Source: CAVUQH01 sp963774445 (GTDB lineage: Bacteria; Myxococcota_A; Polyangia; Haliangiales; Haliangiaceae). Taken from it: a stretch of DNA of 64,000 nucleotides. This document shows, one piece after another, positions 60,165 through 64,000 of this stretch. The DNA lies in assembly GCA_963774445.1 (NCBI GenBank), contig CAVZFC010000019.1, forward strand, positions 1,984,001 through 2,048,000. Reading direction: 5' to 3'. Numbering within the stretch: position 1 is the first letter of the stretch; each line of letters begins with the position of its first letter. A model generated the notes under the pieces. It saw only the letters and a program-made list of their open reading frames with translations, made no database searches and was not told where the DNA came from. The translations under genes were made by a program, and so were the position numbers.

Positions 60165-61265
60165 GTGCAACGGACCCCACAGATTGCGGTCGCGGGAGCG
60201 GCGGCGCTGGCGGCACTGATCGCCTGGGGATCGCCGGTACGGGCCGAGCGCAGGGCCATCGGCGAGCGCAGCGCCCACCTGACCCGGGCGATCCAGGCGG
60301 TTGGTGACCGCGACTACGAAAAGGCGCAAATCCACCTGCGCCTGGCCCTGCGGGCGGGGCAGCACTCCCGCGACGACACGATCCTCATCTACCGGCTGTC
60401 GGGCGAGGTCGCGGCCGCGTTCGGCTACCGCGACAGGGCCAAGGGCTTCTTCGCGCACATGCTCGCCATCGATCTGCGGGCGGAGGTGTCCGAGAGCGAG
60501 GCGCCGTCGGTGGTCGGTCCGTACGACGCGGCTCGCGCCTACTTCGAGGGCGATCACGAGCCGCTGACGGTCGACATCGCCCGCGATCACGAGACCGGTA
60601 TTGCCACGCTGGAGGTGGCCTCCGATCCGTTCCACATGGTCCACGCCGCGCGGCTGATCTACCGCGACGGCGACCGCGTCACCTACCGAGACGTCGTCGC
60701 CAACGGCGGCGACCTGCTGGTCGAAGTGCCGCCTGCGATCCGCAGCACCGCGGTGCTGACGGTCGTCGACGAGCACGGCAACCAGCTGATGGAGCCGGTG
60801 CTGGCGCTGCCGCCGCGTCCGGTCGCCAAACCGACGGCCGACCCGGCAGCCGCCGTTCCCGAGGAGGCCGCGCCCGATCCGCTCGAGCAGCTCCTGGCCG
60901 AGGAGCCGGAGCGCTCGTCCGGGCCGTCGATCTTCGGTCACTGGTACGTCTGGTCCGGCCTGACCCTGGCGGCCTCCGGCGCCGCCGCCTACTTCGGCGT
61001 GCGCGCGCAAGACGACTGGGCCCGGCTCGACCAGGTGGTCGCCGACAGCGGCGAGCACGACTTTGCCGAGGCCCACGCGCTGGAGCAGAGCGGCCGGCGC
61101 AATCAGCTGATCACCAACATCAGCGTCGGCGTGGCCGTGACCTCGGCGGTGGTGTCGACCGTGCTGCTGCTCCGCGGCGGCCACCACGAGCATCGCAACC
61201 AGACCGTCGTCGGCGCGACGCCCGTGCACGGCGGCGCGGTGTTCGCCTGCGAGGTCGGCTTCTGA
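60165..61265 (+). CDS. Exported TPR-like protein with C-terminal membrane helices
   Basis: About 366 residues. A signal peptide (IAVAGAAALAALIAWGSPVRA) follows GTG 60165. The head holds a helical repeat region like TPRs (AIQAVGDRDYEKAQIHLRLA, AAAFGYRDRAKGFFAHML). The middle is beta-rich. Two hydrophobic segments near the end (WSGLTLAASGAAAYFGV and VGVAVTSAVVSTVLLL) anchor it. No catalytic motif. GGAAAGGA is too close to GTG to be ideal, so the start is uncertain. Its stop overlaps the next gene (TGATG). Confidence 0.62.
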   Translation: MQRTPQIAVAGAAALAALIAWGSPVRAERRAIGERSAHLTRAIQAVGDRDYEKAQIHLRLALRAGQHSRDDTILIYRLSGEVAAAFGYRDRAKGFFAHMLAIDLRAEVSESEAPSVVGPYDAARAYFEGDHEPLTVDIARDHETGIATLEVASDPFHMVHAARLIYRDGDRVTYRDVVANGGDLLVEVPPAIRSTAVLTVVDEHGNQLMEPVLALPPRPVAKPTADPAAAVPEEAAPDPLEQLLAEEPERSSGPSIFGHWYVWSGLTLAASGAAAYFGVRAQDDWARLDQVVADSGEHDFAEAHALEQSGRRNQLITNISVGVAVTSAVVSTVLLLRGGHHEHRNQTVVGATPVHGGAVFACEVGF

Positions 61266-62104
61266 TGCGGCGCGCGCGGGCAACGGCGTGGGCCATCGCG
61301 CTGACCTCGGCGCTGGCGACCGCCTGCATCCTGCCCAACCCCGACTACGACGGCACCGAGTTCACCTGCGCCGAGCCGCCGCAAAGCTGCCCCGGCGGAT
61401 ATGTCTGCCGCCTGGGCGTGTGCGAGCGCGAAGCGAACGCGCCCGACGGCGGCCTGCCCGGCGACGCGTCGCCGCCCACGGCGCCCGACGCCGGCGTGCC
61501 GCAGAACGACCAGCCGGACGCCGGTCCGCCGCCGGTGACGATGACGCTGACGTTTGGCGAGCGCCCCGGCGACGACGTCCGCGGCGTCACCACCGACACC
61601 TTCCTCCGCAACGACAAGCCCAACCAGCGCTTCGGCGACCACGGCGACGTCTCCGTCAACGCCGATCCCGCGAAGCACGGCTTGCTGCGCTTCGAGCTGT
61701 CGGCGCTGCCGGCCGGCGCCACCATCGATTCGGCCGTGCTCGAGGTCAACGTAAGCGACCCGGTCGAGTCGGGTGAGCTGCTGCTCTACCGGCTGGTCGA
61801 GGATTGGGAAGAGCTGGAGGCGACCTGGAACGAGCGGCGCAATGGCCAGCGCTGGACCGCGCCCGGCGCCGCGCCGCCGATGTCGGCGCTGCCGATCGCC
61901 CAGGCCTCGCTGGCCGCGCGCGACACCGGCCTGTTCACCGTGACGCTGCCGGCGACGCTGGTGCAGAGCTGGGTCGACCAGCCGAGCAGCAACTTCGGCG
62001 TGGTCTGGATCTCCACCTCGCCCGACGGCTACGGTGGCGTGTTCGACAGCCGCGACTCGAACCACACCGAGCTGCGGCCGCAGCTGTCCGTGACGTTCCA
62101 CTAG
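61265..62104 (+). CDS. DNRLRE-domain secreted lipoprotein
   Basis: A 279-residue lipoprotein: signal IALTSALATAC, a Cys-rich segment (FTCAEPPQSCPGGYVC), an Asp/Pro/Ala linker, and a C-terminal DNRLRE-like domain (VTTDTFLRNDKPNQRFGDHG, then LLRFELSALPAGATIDSAVL and SWVDQPSSNFGVVW). That domain is a surface carbohydrate- or protein-binding beta-sandwich. ATG 61265 overlaps the previous stop. Confidence 0.78.
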   Translation: MRRARATAWAIALTSALATACILPNPDYDGTEFTCAEPPQSCPGGYVCRLGVCEREANAPDGGLPGDASPPTAPDAGVPQNDQPDAGPPPVTMTLTFGERPGDDVRGVTTDTFLRNDKPNQRFGDHGDVSVNADPAKHGLLRFELSALPAGATIDSAVLEVNVSDPVESGELLLYRLVEDWEELEATWNERRNGQRWTAPGAAPPMSALPIAQASLAARDTGLFTVTLPATLVQSWVDQPSSNFGVVWISTSPDGYGGVFDSRDSNHTELRPQLSVTFH

Positions 62105-62145
62105 GCTCGGCTCTGCCGGCGCCGGCTTCTGTTATGCTGGCGGCC

Positions 62146-63027
62146 ATGGTCAAGGCGCGCGTGCTGTTCATGGTGATGGTGGTGGCGTCGTCGCTCGTCA
62201 CCGGGTGCAAGAAGAAGGGCGAACAGAAGCAGCAGGCCGGCGGCGGCGACCAGCCCCCGGCGGTCACCTGCGACAAGGGGCAGGTGCTCGACCAGGGCAA
62301 GTGCGCGCCGGCGATCACCGCCGAAAACGTCATGGCGGTCGAGGCCCAGGCCAACAAGCTCGACGAGCTGCAGAAGACCCTGGGCAAGCTCGAGGTGCTG
62401 ACCGCGCCGATCGAGCTCATGAACGCGATCCGCCAGCTCGACGCGTGGAAGAAGGCGGCCGCCAGCTCGAGCAAGTTCAAGGAAGTTGACCAACTGGTCG
62501 AGCAGCTGGCGGCCGCGGTCGACCAGCTGAAGGGGTTCGAGGCGCAGCTGGCCGACAGCCGGGCCAAGCTGGCCGACCTGACCACGACCCTGCAGGGGAT
62601 CTACGAGGGCAGCGGCGCGGCCAAGACCCTGGCCGACGCCCGGGCCGAGGTCTCCACCCAGGTGCGCGCCGCCATCGCGCCGCTGGAGGCGCAGGTCGCC
62701 AAGGCGACCCAGGCGATCGAGCCGGCGCTGGGCGAGCTGGACAAGCTCGGCGACATCGTCTCCGGCGTCTGCGCGCTGGGCTCGCTGGCCGGCGGCGGTG
62801 CCGACTTCAAGACGCTGTGCGAGTCGGGCCGCGACCAGTTCGAGGCGGCGATCGACTTCCTGAAGGCCAACAAGGACGCGCCCAAGACCCTGCTGTCGGA
62901 GCTGGTCATCGGCCTCGACCGCGAGATCGGCGATCTGCTGTCGAGCGAGGCCAAACAGCTCATCGACCAGGCGCAGAAGAAGGTCGACCAGGCGATCGGC
63001 GCGGGCGACGCCGGCGCGGGCAACTAG
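62146..63027 (+). CDS. Coiled-coil lipoprotein
   Basis: A 293-residue lipoprotein: signal VLFMVMVVASSLVTGC, a Lys/Gln-rich link, a short Cys-bearing segment (VTCDKGQVLDQGKCAP) and then about 220 residues of predicted coiled coil with heptads (LDELQKTLGKLEVL, VDQLVEQLAAAVDQLKG). A second Cys pair lies at VSGVCALGSL and FKTLCESGRD. It probably forms a rod on the outer surface or in the periplasm. An in-frame ATG at 62134 is an alternative start. Convergent with the sulfatase, stops adjoining. Confidence 0.68.
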   Translation: MVKARVLFMVMVVASSLVTGCKKKGEQKQQAGGGDQPPAVTCDKGQVLDQGKCAPAITAENVMAVEAQANKLDELQKTLGKLEVLTAPIELMNAIRQLDAWKKAAASSSKFKEVDQLVEQLAAAVDQLKGFEAQLADSRAKLADLTTTLQGIYEGSGAAKTLADARAEVSTQVRAAIAPLEAQVAKATQAIEPALGELDKLGDIVSGVCALGSLAGGGADFKTLCESGRDQFEAAIDFLKANKDAPKTLLSELVIGLDREIGDLLSSEAKQLIDQAQKKVDQAIGAGDAGAGN

Positions 63028-64000
63028 CTAGCGCGACGGCAGGTCAACCTCGAGCCACTCGATCAGGCGCCGGCGCAGCGCCTCGGTCCGCGCGGCCTCG
63101 GCGCGGGACAGGTCGTGCTGCTCGTGCGGGTCGGCGACCAGGTCGTACAGCTCGGTCTGGCGGTGCGGCGACAGCCGCTGGATCAGCTCGTAGCGGCCGT
63201 CGCCGGTGACCATCGCCATCGCCCGGTGATTCCAGTACGGCGCGGGCAAGAGCTGGGCGAACAGATCGCGCGGCGGCAGCTCGGCGCCGGCCAGGGCCGC
63301 GGCCAGGCTGCGGCCGACGAAGCCGCCGGGCCGCTCTGCGCCAACCAGCGACAAGATCGTCGGCGCCACGTCGAGCAGCATCACGGGCGTGTCGATCCGC
63401 CGCGGCGCCAGGCCGGGCACGGCGATGATCAGCGGCACGCGCAGGAGCTCTTCGTACAGCGAGCGGCCATGGTAGTAGATCTTGCGCCCGGTGACCCGGT
63501 GCTCGCCGAACGCCTCGCCGTGGTCGGCGATCAGCACGACCGCGGTCTCGCGATCGAGGCCGTACTGCTCCAGCGCGCCGAGCAGCGTGCCGATCCACTG
63601 GTCGACGAACTCGATCTCGCCGTCGTAGCGGTCGCTCATGCGGCTGCCGCGGTTCGGCAGGCCCGGGTGGCGCACGTACGACGAGTGTGGCTCGAACAGG
63701 TGGACGAACATGGCGAAGCGCTGCTCCGAGTCGGCCATCCGCTCGAGCGCGCGAACCGCCCGCGGGACGATGCGCGGCGCGGCCACTTCGTTGGCGTCCT
63801 TCTCCATGCCCACCGCTCCGGTGTTGTCGAGCTCGTCGAAGCCGTGGCGAATCCCCGGGTTGACCTGAAAGTAGTAGTGCGAGGCGAAGCCGAGGGTGTG
63901 GAAGCCGGCCTCGCGGAGCGCCGCGAACAGCAGTGGGTTGTCGTCGCCGGTGACCGGGAAGTTCTTGAACTGCCTGTCGACGTGGACCTGCGAGGGGAAG
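63028..64000 (-). CDS. Sulfatase / alkaline-phosphatase-superfamily protein (5' end cut by window edge)
   Basis: At least 324 residues of a sulfatase-like enzyme, missing its N-terminus, which would hold the catalytic Cys or Thr. Visible parts: FVHLFEPHSSYVRHPG and VVLIADHGEAFGEHR (metal-binding Asp-His), then the membrane-enzyme-like KIYYHGRSLYEELLRVPLI. The tail FYDLVADPHEQHD-like LYDLVADPHEQHDL is a strong family mark. It could cleave sulfate esters or transfer phosphoglycerol; no anchor lies in the visible part. Confidence 0.83.
   Translation of the reverse strand, partial: FPSQVHVDRQFKNFPVTGDDNPLLFAALREAGFHTLGFASHYYFQVNPGIRHGFDELDNTGAVGMEKDANEVAAPRIVPRAVRALERMADSEQRFAMFVHLFEPHSSYVRHPGLPNRGSRMSDRYDGEIEFVDQWIGTLLGALEQYGLDRETAVVLIADHGEAFGEHRVTGRKIYYHGRSLYEELLRVPLIIAVPGLAPRRIDTPVMLLDVAPTILSLVGAERPGGFVGRSLAAALAGAELPPRDLFAQLLPAPYWNHRAMAMVTGDGRYELIQRLSPHRQTELYDLVADPHEQHDLSRAEAARTEALRRRLIEWLEVDLPSR

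Overview
This 64 kb window is very GC-rich, densely coded chromosome, most likely from a member of the Myxococcota (Haliangiales/Polyangiales-like). The evidence is the gene style. There are many small secreted lipoproteins with Asp/Ala/Pro linkers, two eukaryote-like Ser/Thr kinases with HRDVSPHN or HRDVTPRN catalytic loops, and FHA proteins. A sigma-54 activator, an imuA-imuB-dnaE2 SOS cassette with a Myxococcus-type LexA box, and a CxC-rich C-terminal motif typical of these bacteria also fit. No phylogenetic marker was compared, so the assignment is inference. No rRNA, tRNA, CRISPR array, prophage, insertion-sequence transposase or biosynthetic gene cluster was seen.

Layout. 1-7.5 kb: an edge-truncated dihaem-type lipoprotein, then divergently the LexA-controlled mutagenesis cassette imuA-imuB-dnaE2 (imuB and dnaE2 carry frame breaks) and greB. 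7.5-17 kb: membrane proteins, a lamin-tail lipoprotein, a transglutaminase-like protein, the potassium transporter kup, an alpha/beta hydrolase, a PLP-dependent sulfur amino-acid enzyme, a methyltransferase remnant and a beta-helix lipoprotein. 17-24 kb: an FHA/metallo-beta-lactamase pair, two paired acyl-CoA dehydrogenases with a divergent TetR regulator, and a diguanylate cyclase with an overlapping hydrolase. 24.2-28.2 kb: an ECF sigma operon whose anti-sigma factor ends in an extracytoplasmic dockerin, followed by a cohesin-like protein, a lipoprotein and a VIT/von Willebrand A protein.

28-39.5 kb: a three-gene SEC-C/DUF2752 operon, a vWA lipoprotein, an orphan Cpn10, rsgA, a kinase, a Gly-rich RRM protein, a bolA-type gene with an ABC exporter, a candidate selenoprotein (in-frame TGA followed by a bSECIS-like hairpin), and two lipoproteins, one with a strong sigma-54 promoter. 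39.6-46.3 kb: an FHA-GGDEF-like-AAA-Fis sigma-54 activator, a Kelch lipoprotein, a TPR/PEGA-like protein and a second kinase. 46.3-55 kb: 3-hydroxyacyl-CoA dehydrogenase, thiolase, DsbA-like and DUF4202 proteins, a large beta-propeller lipoprotein and a third acyl-CoA dehydrogenase. 55-64 kb: a MITE-like element with REP repeats, an HCCA-isomerase-like protein, a LOG protein, an AmpG-type transporter, two hotdog thioesterases, three secreted proteins and an edge-truncated sulfatase.

Several genes (imuB, dnaE2, the lamin-tail lipoprotein, the VIT/vWA gene, rsgA, the ABC ATPase, the second kinase, DUF4202) read through only if one or two bases are added or removed. Where the position can be fixed, it usually lies in a short homopolymer or GC-dinucleotide run. 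That pattern looks more like residual assembly error than true decay, and it also bears on how far the in-frame TGA can be trusted.
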